Shown here: positions 1 to 11,339 of the stretch, one piece after another
How the letters are laid out: each line of letters starts with the position of its first letter
Numbering within the stretch: the stretch's first letter is position 1
Origin: Brevundimonas albigilva
Lineage (GTDB): Bacteria; Pseudomonadota; Alphaproteobacteria; Caulobacterales; Caulobacteraceae
NCBI RefSeq assembly: GCF_023503965.1
Contig: NZ_CP097298.1
Span: 1,815,001 to 1,879,000 of the forward strand
DNA: 64,000 bases
Direction of reading: 5' to 3'
The notes under the pieces: model-generated
What the model was told of the DNA's origin: nothing
The model's database searches: none
What the model saw: the letters and a program-made list of their open reading frames with translations, nothing else
Translations under genes and position numbers: made by a program

Positions 1-233
<233 letters not shown>

Positions 234-234
234 C

Positions 235-720
235 ATGGCCCTGGGCGGAGGCGGCGCGGCCCGGCCGGGCCGGCGCGGCAGGCGGGGGCGCAAGGGCCCT
301 CTGACCGAGATCAACGTCACGCCGCTGGTCGACGTGATGCTGGTGCTGCTGATCATCTTCATGATCTCGGCGCCCCTGCTGACGGTGGGCGTGCCCCTGG
401 AGCTGCCGCAGACCGACGCCAGCGCGGTCGAGACGGACAATGAACCGCTGACGGTCTCGGTCGACCAGCAGGGGGCCATCTTCATCGGCGAGGGCGAGAC
501 CTCGTTCGACGACCTGGCCGCGCGGCTGCTGACCGAGGCGGGCGGGTCCGAACAGGCGACGCAGCGTCCGGTGTTCGTGCGCGCCGACGGCCGGGCGCCC
601 TATCAGGCGGTGGCGCGCGTGATGGCGCGGCTCAGCGCCTCGGGCTTCACCAAGCTGAACCTGATCACCGACACCGCCCCCACGACCACCCCCGGTTCCG
701 CCCCGGCGGCCGGAGGCTGA
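235..720 (+). CDS. tolR: Tol-Pal inner-membrane protein TolR (ExbD/TolR family)
   Basis: The 161-residue protein has a short basic N-terminus, the ExbD/TolR signature LTEINVTPLVDVMLVLLIIF forming one membrane helix (about residues 22-45), and a periplasmic domain. The Asp in PLVDVML is the family's conserved membrane acidic residue used for proton conduction with TolQ. Length is normal for TolR. The gene sits between tolQ (1-base gap) and tolA (2-base gap) in the tol operon. The reading frame is intact. The first ATG after the tolQ stop is used as the start. Confidence 0.95.
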   Translation: MALGGGGAARPGRRGRRGRKGPLTEINVTPLVDVMLVLLIIFMISAPLLTVGVPLELPQTDASAVETDNEPLTVSVDQQGAIFIGEGETSFDDLAARLLTEAGGSEQATQRPVFVRADGRAPYQAVARVMARLSASGFTKLNLITDTAPTTTPGSAPAAGG

Positions 721-722
721 CC

Positions 723-1555
723 TTGCGTCGTCCCAGCCCCGCGATCCTCGGCTCCATCGCCCTGCACGCCGGGGTGGTCGCGCTCGCCTTCGTGTCGTGG
801 CCGCGCGAGCGCGACGCGCCCAAGCCGCTGGTCAATTCGGTGCCGGTCTCGATCGTGTCCGACGTCCAGATCGCCGCCGCTCCGGCCGACAACCCCCAGC
901 CGGAGCCCTCGCCCGACGATGCGGCGACCGCGCCGATCAGCGCCCCGGAAGAGCCGACGCCTCCGGCTCCGGACCCGACGCCGCCGCCGCCCGCGCCGTC
1001 GCCGCAGCCGCGTCCGGCCCCGCGTCCGACGCCGTCCCCGCCGCGCCCCACGCCGCCCCGGCCGACCCCGCCCCAGCCTCGGCCGCCGGAAAAGGCGCGC
1101 CCCACGCCGCCGCGCCCCGATCCGACGCCCCCGCGCCCCGCGCCCAGGCGCGAGGAGCCCAGCCTTGACCTGGACGCCCTGGCCGGCCCGACGCGCCCGA
1201 CCAACAACCGCGGCCGCCCGGCGACCGGCCAACAGGGCGCCGGTCAGGCCAGTCAGGCGACGGGTCCGCAAGTCACGGCCATCTTCAACCAGGTCTATCC
1301 GAACTGGAACCTGCCCTGCGACATCCCCGGCGCGGACCAGTTGCGCATCCAGGTCGATCTGACGCTGTCGGCGGACGGTCGGATCACGCGCGGCCCGACC
1401 CTGGTCAGTCCGCAGTCCAGCGCGGTCTATCGCGCCGCGGCCGATGGGGCGCTCAGAGCGCTGCGCCAGACCGCGCCGTTCGACGTGCCGGAGGGGTTCC
1501 CGGCGGAGCCTATCGCCCGACCTTCAACACTGAGCGCGCCTGCCGGAACCGCTGA
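723..1555 (+). CDS. tolA: TolA-like energy transducer, one frame break near the C-terminus
   Basis: The protein begins at TTG 723, two bases after tolR, with an N-terminal membrane helix (about residues 6-25). A very proline-rich linker follows (about residues 60-145), then a C-terminal periplasmic domain (from about residue 180) typical of alphaproteobacterial TolA/TonB-like proteins. The main frame stays open to 1676, but the expected ending YRPTFNTERACRNR then stop lies in the next frame and ends at 1555. One missing G around 1498-1503 (a GGG run reduced to GG) restores it. I therefore place the end at 1555, where the TGA abuts the stop of the convergent toxin gene. TolA links TolQR to Pal across the periplasm. 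The break is probably a sequencing error. Confidence 0.85.
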
Positions 1556-1996
1556 TCAGCGGGTGTCGGCGATCAGATGGAGGGCCGCTCGCCCGCCCTT
1601 GACGGCGTCCGGCGAAAGGCGGCGGTCAAAGGTCGCCAGAAGGCCGCCGTTCGAGACCGCCAAGGCCAGCAGATAAGCATCCGTGATTTGTTCAGGTGCG
1701 GTCAGGGCCGACGGGTTGAACAGCCGGCCGTTCGCCAGACTGACCGTATCGGGCCAGAAGACGTGTCCTCGCATGTCGCGCAGAAGGTCGAGGATTCGAA
1801 GCACTTCGGACGGAGGGCCGACCGGATTGCGATAGCGGTTGCTGCCGACGATCCGGACCAAACCGTTCTCGGTGATCGGACAGGTCGCCCAGGAAGCGAC
1901 GGCCTCGCGATGAAACCAGGCATTCGCCGGATCGTGAAAGACGTGACGCGGATCGACCAGGGCGATCAGCACGTTGACGTCCAGCAAATAGGTCAA
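1556..1996 (-). CDS. VapC-like PIN-domain toxin of a type II toxin-antitoxin pair
   Basis: A 146-residue PIN-domain protein. The N-terminus reads TYLLDVNVLIALVD with the first PIN acidic residue in LLDVN; further acidic residues lie in ITENG, QITDAYLLALA and LATFDRRL, the usual spacing for a VapC-type ribonuclease. I start it at TTG 1996-1994, which overlaps the antitoxin stop (TTGA overlap), the standard coupling in vapBC operons. Upstream in-frame sequence is only the antitoxin gene in another frame. It lies antisense in the tol operon, and its TGA abuts the tolA TGA inside the palindrome TGATCA. Such toxins cleave RNA until neutralised by the partner; the target cannot be told from sequence. 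Confidence 0.85.
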   Translation of the reverse strand: MTYLLDVNVLIALVDPRHVFHDPANAWFHREAVASWATCPITENGLVRIVGSNRYRNPVGPPSEVLRILDLLRDMRGHVFWPDTVSLANGRLFNPSALTAPEQITDAYLLALAVSNGGLLATFDRRLSPDAVKGGRAALHLIADTR

Positions 1997-2220
1997 GGCA
2001 GTTCGTCGCGCAGCGCGTTGACGTCTTCCAATGTGACCATCGGTCCCGGCCGATCGGGCAGAAGAGGGACGCCATTGCGGAAACGGGTCGTCGTCGGTCG
2101 TTTTTGCAACGTCTGTCGCGCAAGTTCGGACAGGACTTCCCCGACTGTGCGGTCTTGATGCGCCGCGATGGCCCTCGCGGCGTTCAGCACGTCGTCGTCG
2201 ATGGCCAGGGTGGTGCGCAT
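1993..2220 (-). CDS. VapB-like antitoxin (ribbon-helix-helix type)
   Basis: A 75-residue protein starting MRTTLAIDDDVLNAARAIA, the typical N-terminal pattern of ribbon-helix-helix antitoxins (short beta strand, then ARAIA helix, then RTVGEVLSELARQTL). The C-terminal half (PLLPDRPGPMVTLEDVNALR) should wrap the PIN toxin. An in-frame ATG seven codons upstream (2241) exists, but the likely -10 hexamer overlaps that extension, and a transcript from it would begin at or next to ATG 2220, so I chose the inner ATG and suspect a leaderless mRNA. It overlaps the toxin start by four bases. The pair is expected to repress its own promoter. Confidence 0.8.
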   Translation of the reverse strand: MRTTLAIDDDVLNAARAIAAHQDRTVGEVLSELARQTLQKRPTTTRFRNGVPLLPDRPGPMVTLEDVNALRDELP

Positions 2221-2226
2221 GGGGCG

Positions 2227-2255
2227 AATATAATGCATCACGCATCACGCATCAA
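2227..2255 (-). promoter_or_regulatory. Putative vapBC promoter with heptad-repeat operator
   Basis: Read on the minus strand there is TTGATG (2255-2250), a 17-base spacer and TATATT (2232-2227), followed seven bases later by the antitoxin ATG at 2220. On the plus strand 2235-2255 is three tandem copies of the heptad GCATCAC (the last with A as final base), filling the spacer and -35 region. Such repeats in a promoter spacer are plausible binding sites for the autoregulatory antitoxin. Both assignments are by eye. Confidence 0.5.
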
Positions 2256-2360
2256 CGTGACGACCTCGTCCGCAAAGTCGCCCCATTCGCCGTGAAGCTG
2301 GCGATTACGGCCGGGCCCGGCGATAAGGGCCGTCGAGCCTTTGACGATCGGGAGCCCATC

Positions 2361-3747
2361 ATGCGTCTGAACCCCCTGCTGGCGTCCGCCGCGGCCCTGG
2401 CGCTGGCGGCGTCTGGCCTGTCCCAGGCCCAGGCTTCCGGACAAACCCCCGGCCAGCCGGCGCAGACCGGCGCGCCTGTGGAGGTCGAGATCGATCAGGG
2501 CGTGCTTCGTCCCTTCCAGATCGCCATCGTGCCCTTCACCGGCGAACGGGGCCGCGACATCTCGGACGTGGTCAGCGGCAATCTGCGCCGCTCGGGCTTC
2601 TTCGAGCCGATGAACCCCGCCGGCTTCATCGAGACGGGCCTGACCCTGGCCAATGCGCCGAACTTTCCGCAATGGACCCAGATCGGCGCCCAGGCCGTGC
2701 TGTACGGCGGCGTGACGACGCGGGCCGACAACCGGCTGGACGTCGGTTTCCGGCTCTATGATCCCTATCGCCAGTGCCAGCTGGTCAGCTACCAGTTCAC
2801 CGCCACGCCGGAGCAGTACCGCCGCATCGCGCACAAGATCTCGGACATGATCTACCAGCGCATGACCGGCGAGCCCGGCTTCTTCGACACCCGGGTCATC
2901 TTCGTGTCCGAGGAAGGCGACGCGCTGAACCGCAAGAACCGCCTGACCATCGTGGACCAGGACGGCTATCAGCCGGTGTTCCTGACCCAGGGCGACGAGG
3001 ATCATGTCGCCCCGCTTCTCGGCCTCGCAGCCGGACGAGGTCACCTATGTGGCGCTGGGCAAGGACTACAGCCGCATCTATCTGTACAACCTGACCACCG
3101 GCCGGCGGGAATCGCTGGGCGAGTTCGACGGCCAGGTGCTGGCGCCGCGCTTTTCCAACGACGGCAACAAGGTCGCCTTCTCGATCATCCGGGGCGGCAA
3201 CACCGACATCTATGTGATGGACCTGCGCAGCCGGCAGCTGTCGCGCCTGACGTCCGATCCGGGCATCGACACCTCGCCGTCGTTCAGCCCCGACGGGTCT
3301 ATGATCGTCTTCAACTCGGACCGGTCGGGTTCGCCGCGCCTCTATGTCATGCGCGCCGACGGATCGGGCCAGCGGCCGATCAGCCGGGGCGGCGGCAGCT
3401 ACACCGCCCCGTCGTGGAGCCCGCGCGGCGACCTGATCGCCTTCACCAAACAGTCCGGCGGCCGCTTCTCCACCGGCGTGATGGACGCCAACGGCGGCAA
3501 CGAGCGCATCCTGTCGTCCAGCTATTTCGAGGAAGGCCCCAGCTGGGCCCCCAACGGCCGCTATGTGATGTTCGCGCGCCAGACGCGCGGCGGCGACACC
3601 CGGCTGTGGACGGTGGACCTGTCGGGACGGGTAGTCGCTCAGGCGGGCTATAACGGGCGCGGCACCGATCCGGCCTGGTCGCCGCTGCTGGACGCGCCGG
3701 CGGACAACATCGGCATCGGCCAAGGTCCGGACAGCTGCCCGTCCTGA
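2361..3747 (+). CDS. tolB: Tol-Pal translocation protein TolB, one frame break
   Basis: The signal peptide [19 protein letters not shown] starts at ATG 2361, preceded by GGGAGC at 2350-2355; an upstream in-frame ATG at 2292 is rejected because it would bury this signal. An N-terminal TolB domain ([12 protein letters not shown]...) leads to a six-bladed beta-propeller with WD40-like motifs such as [26 protein letters not shown] and APSWSPRGD repeats. The frame changes near 3000-3003 (after [16 protein letters not shown]); downstream sequence continues perfectly in the next register, consistent with two missing bases or one extra. TolB is periplasmic and binds Pal and TolA. It is separated from tolA by the antisense toxin-antitoxin pair, so it needs its own promoter or read-through. 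Confidence 0.9.
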
Positions 3748-3894
3748 TCTCGCCGCACGGCGTTCGGCCGGAAGCGGAGCCTTTCGGCTCAACACTGCGT
3801 TATCGCGACTGGCGCCGCAAAAGCGCCCGGCGCAAGACTTACGGCCACGCTTGAGGCCGCCGTCCTCAGAACAGAACTCCCAGGAGACGACCCG

Positions 3895-4451
3895 ATGAAA
3901 TCCTCCAAACTGATGACCCTGGCCCTGGTGGGCTGCGCCGTCGCCGCCATGGCCGCCTGCACGCGTCGCCCGGTCGAGGGCGCGGTGCCGACCGGCCGGA
4001 GACCCAGGTCCCCGCCGGCCCCGCCTATCCGACCGCCCCGACCGGTCCCGTCACCGGCGGCCAGGTGGGCTCGGCCATTCCGGGCTCGGAACAGGACTTC
4101 GTCGTCAACGTCGGCGACCGCATCTACTTCGACCTGGACAGCACCGAGGTCCGGCCCGAGGCCATGCCGCGCCTGGACGCCCAGGCCCAGTGGCTGATGC
4201 GCTATCCGGCGGTCACCGTCCGCATCGAGGGCAACGCCGACGAACGCGGCACCCGCGAGTACAACCTGGCCCTGGGCGCGCGCCGGGCCGAGGCGGTGCG
4301 GTCCTATCTGGTCAATCGCGGCGTGCCCGCCGGCCGCATCGACACCATCAGCTTCGGCAAGGAACGCCCGATCGCCGAGGGTTCGAACGAGGAGGCCTGG
4401 GCCCGCAACCGCAACGCCCACACCGCGGTGGTCTCCGGCGCCCAGCGCTGA
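3895..4451 (+). CDS. pal: Peptidoglycan-associated lipoprotein Pal, one frame break
   Basis: The lipoprotein signal peptide ends in AAMAAC with the lipidated Cys at residue 22. After a Pro/Ala-rich linker comes an OmpA-like peptidoglycan-binding domain with the family signature (IYFDLDSTEVRPEA, VRIEGNADERGTREYNLALG, RRAEAVRSYLVNRGV). The start ATG 3895 follows an AGGAG at about 3881-3885. The signal and the OmpA domain are in different frames; one missing base between about 3978 and 3995 joins them, so I treat it as one gene with a sequencing error. Pal anchors the outer membrane to peptidoglycan and is the partner of TolB and TolA. A terminator follows the gene. Confidence 0.9.
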
Positions 4452-4474
4452 GACGCCTCGACAGGATCTGAACG

Positions 4475-4508
4475 GAGGCGTCGGCCCAGGCCGGCGCCTC
4501 TTTTCTTT
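4475..4508 (+). terminator. Rho-independent terminator after pal
   Basis: A 12-base stem with one G-T wobble (arms 4475-4486 and 4489-4500) is followed directly by TTTTCTTT at 4501-4508. It lies 24 bases after the pal stop and closes the tolB-pal unit before the DUF3667 gene. Confidence 0.85.
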
Positions 4509-4558
4509 GGCCGCCGTCATCCTCTAGGTAGGGCTTGGGCAGCCAGGGGGATCGGCGC

Positions 4559-5680
4559 GTGGACATCGAAGGGGCCGGCGGCGCCATCACCGGGGGACTG
4601 GTCGCCGGTGCGATCGAGAAGCCGACCGGCAAGGCCGGCGAGGGCCATCACGGCGTCTGCAGCGACTGCGGCGCCGGGGTCAGCGGCAACTTCTGCTCCA
4701 ACTGCGGACAGTCGACCCATTCGCATCGCACCCTGCTGCATCTGGGCGAGGAGCTGCTGCACGGGGTGATGCATTTCGACGGCCGCATCTGGCGCACCCT
4801 GCCGCTGCTGGCCTTCAACCCCGGGCGTCTGACGCGGGAGTGGGTGCAGGGCCGGCGCACGCGTTACGTCTCGCCGCTGGCGATCTTCCTGTTCACCCTG
4901 TTCGTCATGTTCTTCGCCTTGAGCTTCGCGCCGCACAAGGCGCCGGCGGACATCCTGCCCGACCAGATCGCGGGCCAGAGAACGGCCGTCGCCGAGGTCC
5001 AGGCCAACCTCGATCGGGTGAAAGCCGAACACGCCGCCGATCCCGACCCGGTCGCCGCGCGCGCGCTTCAGATCGCCGAGCAGGTGGTGGTCCGCGAGCG
5101 GGCCAAGCTGGCCCAGCTGGAGCGTGAGCTGCGCGACGGCCGGGCCGACGGCCTGACGCCGGGCAGCTGGCAGGCCAGCCTCAAGGACATGGCGGCCGGG
5201 GACGCCGAGGGCGCCAAGACCGCAGGCCACGACGCCAAGGCGGAAGGCCACGGCATGGGCGCCACCATCGTCAAGAAGCTGCAGAACCCGGACCTGGCGC
5301 TCTACAAACTGCAGCAGACGCTGTACAAATTCGCCTTCCTGCTGGTGCCGCTGTCGATCCCGTTCGTGGCGTCGCTGTTCCTCTGGAAGCGGGGGTTCAC
5401 CCTCTACGACCACGGGGTTTTCGTCCTGTATTCCCTGACCTTCATGGCGATGCTGCTGATGGTCATGGTGGTGGCGGCGACCCTGTCGCGGACGCTGGGC
5501 GGGATCGTCATCCCCCTGGGGGTGCTGGCCGTGCCCGTGCACATGTTCGCCCAGATGAAGGGCGCCTACGGGCTGAGCATCTTCTCCGCCCTGTGGCGGA
5601 CGCTGCTGCTGATGGTCTTCTGCACGATCATCATCGCCCTGTTCGTGACGGCCATCGTCTATATGGGCCTGGGGCATTGA
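4559..5680 (+). CDS. DUF3667-type membrane protein with N-terminal zinc ribbon
   Basis: A 373-residue protein from GTG 4559, chosen because AGGGGG (4544-4549) lies at good spacing; an upstream TTG at 4535 has none. Residues about 34-49 form a CxxC-x8-CxxC zinc ribbon (VCSDCG...CSNCGQ). A hydrophobic helix follows at about residues 105-125 (SPLAIFLFTLFVMFFAL), then a long charged, probably coiled-coil, region (about 140-230), then four C-terminal membrane helices from about residue 255. This zinc-ribbon plus membrane architecture matches DUF3667 proteins of unknown function, though the central coiled coil makes it longer than the minimal family. It lies between pal and cpoB but after a terminator, so it may not belong to the Tol unit functionally. 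Confidence 0.75.
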   Translation: MDIEGAGGAITGGLVAGAIEKPTGKAGEGHHGVCSDCGAGVSGNFCSNCGQSTHSHRTLLHLGEELLHGVMHFDGRIWRTLPLLAFNPGRLTREWVQGRRTRYVSPLAIFLFTLFVMFFALSFAPHKAPADILPDQIAGQRTAVAEVQANLDRVKAEHAADPDPVAARALQIAEQVVVRERAKLAQLERELRDGRADGLTPGSWQASLKDMAAGDAEGAKTAGHDAKAEGHGMGATIVKKLQNPDLALYKLQQTLYKFAFLLVPLSIPFVASLFLWKRGFTLYDHGVFVLYSLTFMAMLLMVMVVAATLSRTLGGIVIPLGVLAVPVHMFAQMKGAYGLSIFSALWRTLLLMVFCTIIIALFVTAIVYMGLGH

Positions 5681-5730
5681 GACGCCGCTGACGCCTTGCG
5701 GCGGCCCCAAATCGGTGGAACCTAGCAGCC

Positions 5731-6597
5731 ATGACGCTCAAGCTCCCTCGCTCCCGCCGCCTCCGCGCCGTTTCCGCCGCCGCGCTCGGCCTGTCCCTGA
5801 TCGCCGGCGCGCTGACCGCCGGCGGCGCCGTCGCCTGGCAGGCCCAGCCCAACATCATGGAGCGGACCCAGTGGGACAACCGGCGCCTGGAGCAGCTGGA
5901 CCGCAACGTCCGCCGGCTGGAGCGGGCCCTGACCCAGAGGAACGCCGCCGGCCAGCCGGTGCTGGTCGAACCCGATCCCGAAGTGGTGGCGCTTCAGGGC
6001 CGCGTCGACCTGATGGACCGGCGTCTGTCCGACATCGAGGCCACGGTGCGGCGCATCAACGCCGACAACGAGCGCCTGACCTTCCAGCTGGACGAATCCC
6101 AGCGCGACAACACCGCCCTTCGTTCGCGACTGACGGACGCGGAGACGCGGCTGCAGAAGCTGGAGACCCAGGCCGAGCTGAACGCCCCCATCGTCGCGGA
6201 CTCGCCGACCGGCGACGCGGGTCGCGACCTGGCGGCGGCCGTGACCCTGCTGGGGCAGGATCGCCCCCGGGGCGCGCGGGCGCTGGAAACCCTGGTCGCC
6301 GCCTGGCCCGACACGCCCCAGGCGCGCGAGGCCAACTCCCGCCTGGGCGACCTGCGCGTGTCGGCGAACGACAAGGCCGGCGCCGTGCCCTATTACGCCG
6401 CCGCCCTGAAGGACTGGCCCCGCATCGGCTGGGCCGCGGAGACGACTCTGAAGCTGGCCGACGCCCTGATCGCCACCGACCGCAAGACGCAGGGGTGCGC
6501 CGCCCTGTCCGAGTTCAACCGTCGCTACGCCGAGACGGCCTCGGCCACGCTGAAGACGCGGGCGGGCCAGATGCGAACCGCCGCCGGTTGCAGCTGA
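5731..6597 (+). CDS. cpoB: Tol-Pal associated periplasmic coordinator CpoB (YbgF)
   Basis: A 288-residue secreted protein: signal peptide in residues 1-35, a predicted coiled coil (about residues 45-150, heptad-like pattern with LQGRVDLMDRRLSDIEATV), then a TPR-like C-terminal domain (AVTLLGQDRPRGARALETLVAAWPD..., YYAAALKDWPRIGWAAETTLKLADAL). This order is that of YbgF/CpoB, which in other bacteria coordinates peptidoglycan synthesis with Tol-driven outer-membrane constriction. The frame is intact. Its last codons overlap the proposed start of tilS. Confidence 0.9.
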   Translation: MTLKLPRSRRLRAVSAAALGLSLIAGALTAGGAVAWQAQPNIMERTQWDNRRLEQLDRNVRRLERALTQRNAAGQPVLVEPDPEVVALQGRVDLMDRRLSDIEATVRRINADNERLTFQLDESQRDNTALRSRLTDAETRLQKLETQAELNAPIVADSPTGDAGRDLAAAVTLLGQDRPRGARALETLVAAWPDTPQAREANSRLGDLRVSANDKAGAVPYYAAALKDWPRIGWAAETTLKLADALIATDRKTQGCAALSEFNRRYAETASATLKTRAGQMRTAAGCS

Positions 6598-7950
6598 GCG
6601 ATCCCGTCCGGGAGGGTCGCGACGCCCTGGCCGCGCGCGTGGCCGGGCGGCTGGACCGCCGGCTGTCCAAGGCCGATCCCGCGCCCGTCGCCCTGGCCCT
6701 GTCCGGCGGCGGGGATTCCCTGGCGCTGCTGCTGACGGCGGCGGCGTGGGCGAGGGCGCACGGGCGGCCGCTGCTGGCCCTGACGGTCGATCACCGCCTG
6801 CAAGCCGAAAGCGCCGGCTGGAGCCGCTTCGCGTCCGAGGCCGCACGCGCGGCCGGCGCCGACTGGCGCGGCCTGGCCTGGGACGGACCCAAGCCCGCGC
6901 GGGGTCTGACGGCGGCGGCGCGCGCGGCGCGTCACCGCCTGATCGCCGACGCCGCGCGCGAGGCGGGGGCGCGCGTCGTCCTGACCGGCCACACGCCGAC
7001 GACATCGACATCGCCGAGGCCGACTGGATGCGCGACAGGGGCGCGACCCTGGGGCGGCTGCGCGACTGGTCGCCGTCGCCCGCCTGGCCCGAGGGTCGCG
7101 GCCTGATGCTGATGCGGCCGCTGCTGGCCGAGCGGCGCGGCGCCCTGCGCGCCTGGCTGGCCGCACAGGGCGCGCGCTGGATCGAGGATCCCGCCAACGG
7201 CGATCCCCGCTTCGGCCGCAGCCGGGCCCGGCTGGCGCTGGCGGGGGATGCGCCCGCCCCGAACCCTTCCCGTCCCGAGGGCCGGAGCGAGGGCGTGACG
7301 CAGTCCCGCATCGTGGTGGAGGAAGAGGGCGTGCTGGGGCTGGACCGAACCGTGGGCGCGCGAAGCCTGGCCGCCGCCCTGGTCTGCGTCGGCGGCGGGG
7401 CGACGCCGCCCCGCGGCGAACGGCTGGCGGCCCTGCTGGATCGACTGCGCGACGGCGAGGACCTGGCCGCGACCCTGGCGGGAACCCGCATCGAGGCGCG
7501 CGGCGACCGCGTTCGGCTGATGCGCGAGCCGGGCGAACTGCGGCGACGCCCCGTCGCGCCGGTTCGGCTCTCGCCCGGCCGCGAGGCGGTCTGGGACGGA
7601 CGGTTCGCGTTCCGCACGGACCAGCCGGGGTGGCGGGTGGAGGCGGCGCTGGGCCGACTGGGGGCGCTGACGGACGCCGACCGGACGCGGATCGACCGGA
7701 TGCCGCCGGCGGCGCGGGGCGCCTGTCCGGTCCTGATGCGGGACGACGGGATCGGGCCGGTTCTTGCAGACCCGGCCGTCGCCAGGCGCGATCTCGTCCC
7801 GGAACGGCTCGCCCTGGCGCTGGACCAAACGACGCATGAAGACGATCTGACCCGCGCCCGATGGCGTAACGCCGTGGAACGACCTATTTTCACGGACATG
7901 ACATTCAGACCGGCGGCCCAGGACGGGGCGTCGGACGACCGAGGACACTC

Positions 7951-7954
<4 letters not shown>
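6588..7954 (+). CDS. tilS: tRNA(Ile)-lysidine synthase TilS, one frame break
   Basis: TilS modifies the wobble C of tRNA-Ile(CAU) to lysidine using ATP, an essential step for AUA decoding. The N-type ATP pyrophosphatase P-loop [11 protein letters not shown] is clear, followed by [10 protein letters not shown] and LTGHT, where the frame breaks. The expected continuation [16 protein letters not shown] is in the next frame, so one G is missing around 6994. The rest ([28 protein letters not shown]) is typical TilS. I start at TTG 6588, overlapping the cpoB end; a GTG near 6636 is an alternative. The stop overlaps the ftsH start (ATGA). The tilS-ftsH order is common in proteobacteria. Confidence 0.85.
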
Positions 7955-9908
<1,954 letters not shown>

Positions 9909-9935
9909 TCCCGGGACAGACCCCAAAACAGGAAG

Positions 9936-9968
9936 ACCCGCCGGAGCAGACGCCCGGCGGGTTTTTCT
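9936..9968 (+). terminator. Rho-independent terminator after ftsH
   Basis: Perfect 8-base stem (CCCGCCGG at 9937-9944 with CCGGCGGG at 9954-9961) followed by TTTTT at 9962-9966. It lies 28 bases downstream of the ftsH stop. Confidence 0.9.
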
Positions 9969-10002
9969 TTGCGCGGCGCCCGCCTGAGCGTCCGCAAGCG
10001 AA

Positions 10003-10023
10003 CTAGTTTGCATTGCAGACTAG
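10003..10023 (+). promoter_or_regulatory. Near-perfect palindrome, candidate TetR-type operator
   Basis: Arms CTAGTTTGCA (10003-10012) and TGCAGACTAG (10014-10023) around a single T match at 9 of 10 positions when one arm is inverted. Size and composition resemble TetR-family operators. It lies 40 bases upstream of the acyltransferase start and about 35 bases after the ftsH terminator. No TetR gene is in the window, so the regulator is unknown. Confidence 0.45.
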
Positions 10024-10039
10024 TCTGTGAGATACGGCC

Positions 10040-10048
10040 TTATCCACA
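10040..10048 (+). promoter_or_regulatory. Consensus DnaA box
   Basis: TTATCCACA at 10040-10048 is the exact consensus DnaA box, placed just before the ribosome-binding site of the acyltransferase gene. It is single; no cluster suggests an origin. It may be chance or may mean DnaA control of this gene. Confidence 0.35.
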
Positions 10049-10063
10049 ATGGGAGGGGTCGCC

Positions 10064-11277
10064 ATGACGGCATCCGAAATCGATCGATCCGAGCGCCTTC
10101 ACGGGCTCGACGGGCTGCGGGGCGCGGCCCTGATGCTGGGGGTGGTGCTGCACGCCGCCATGTCCTTCTTTCCGACGCAGATCTGGATCGTCGGCGACGA
10201 CCAGCGCTCGGCCTGGGCCAGCGGCCTGTTCTTCGTCATCCACGTCTTCCGCATGACGACGTTCTTCCTGATCGCCGGCCTGTTCGCCCACATGATGCTG
10301 GCCCGCCGGGGGACGTGGGGCTTCGTGAAGAACCGAACGGTCCGCATCGCCGCGCCGCTGGCCGTGTTCTGGGGCGTGGTGCTGATGGCCATCGTCGCGG
10401 TCCTGATCTGGAACGCGAGCCTGCAGGGGATGACGGCGGCCGAGGCCCCGCCCCCGCCGACCTACGACTGGACCAACATCCCGCTGACCCATCTGTGGTT
10501 CCTGTGGGTCCTGCTGATCCTTTATGCGGCCCTGGTGATCCTCCGCGCGCCGTTCGCAGCCCTGGACCGCGACGGCGCCTGGGGCCGATCGGTCGATCGG
10601 CTGACGGCGGGCCTGATCGGTCCCTGGGGACCGTTCGTGCTGGGCGCCCCCTGGCGGTCGCCCTGTGGCTGCAGCCCGACTGGATCGCCTTCTTCGGCGT
10701 GCCGACGCCGGACGCGGGCCTGGTTCCGAACACCCCGGCCCTGGTCGGTTTCGGCCTGGCCTTCGGCTTCGGCGCCCTGCTGGATCGCCGCCGTGACCTG
10801 CTGGGCCGGATCCAGGCGTGGGGACCGGCCTATCTGGGACTGGCGGCCGGCGCCGGCGCCACGGCCCTGATGCTGGCCGGCGGTCCCGATCCGCACCTGG
10901 CTCCGATGACCGATCCGGCGACCAAGGCGATGACGGCGGCGGCGTTCGGCGTGGCGATTTACGCCTCGGCCTTCGCCGCCGTGGGCCTGGCGCTGCGGTT
11001 CTGGTCGGGGCGCAGCGCTGTGCGTCGCTATCTGGCCGACGCGTCCTACTGGATCTACATCGTCCACCTGCCGCTGGTGATGGCGGCCCAGGTGCTGGTG
11101 CAGGACTGGAGCGCGCCGTGGTGGGCCAAGCTGGCGCTGGTGGTCGCGGGCGTCTCGGGCCTCAGCCTGGCCAGCTACGAGCTGCTGATCCGCCACACCG
11201 TCATGGGGCGCTGGCTGAACGGGCGGCGCGTGCCGTGGCGGCGCCCGGCGCCGGCCGCCCTCGTCCCCGCCGAATAG
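10064..11277 (+). CDS. Acyltransferase 3 family integral membrane protein, one frame break
   Basis: The N-terminus RLHGLDGLRGAALMLGVVLH is the hallmark of acyltransferase 3 (OafA/OpgC-like) proteins, with about ten hydrophobic helices over 400 residues and a conserved ending (YLADASYWIYIVHLPLVM). Such enzymes transfer acyl groups to exported sugars or lipids; the substrate is not evident. I start at ATG 10064, which follows GGGAGGGG at suitable distance, rather than ATG 10049. A frame break near 10646-10651 (run of C, one missing) separates GPWGPFVLGAP from LAVALWLQPDW. A near-palindrome and a DnaA box lie just upstream. Confidence 0.8.
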
Positions 11278-11339
11278 CTTGCCAACCCGGCCGGCGGCGT
11301 CCATCCGGAAAGCGCCGCCGGCCGCACAGGATTCTCTCG

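Noticed and set aside
1556..1676. C-terminal extension of TolA to 1676
   Set aside because: The extension reads into the antisense toxin gene; the normal TolA ending appears in the next frame at 1555.
10040..10048. Replication origin at the DnaA box
   Set aside because: Single box, no AT-rich region, no cluster of further boxes.
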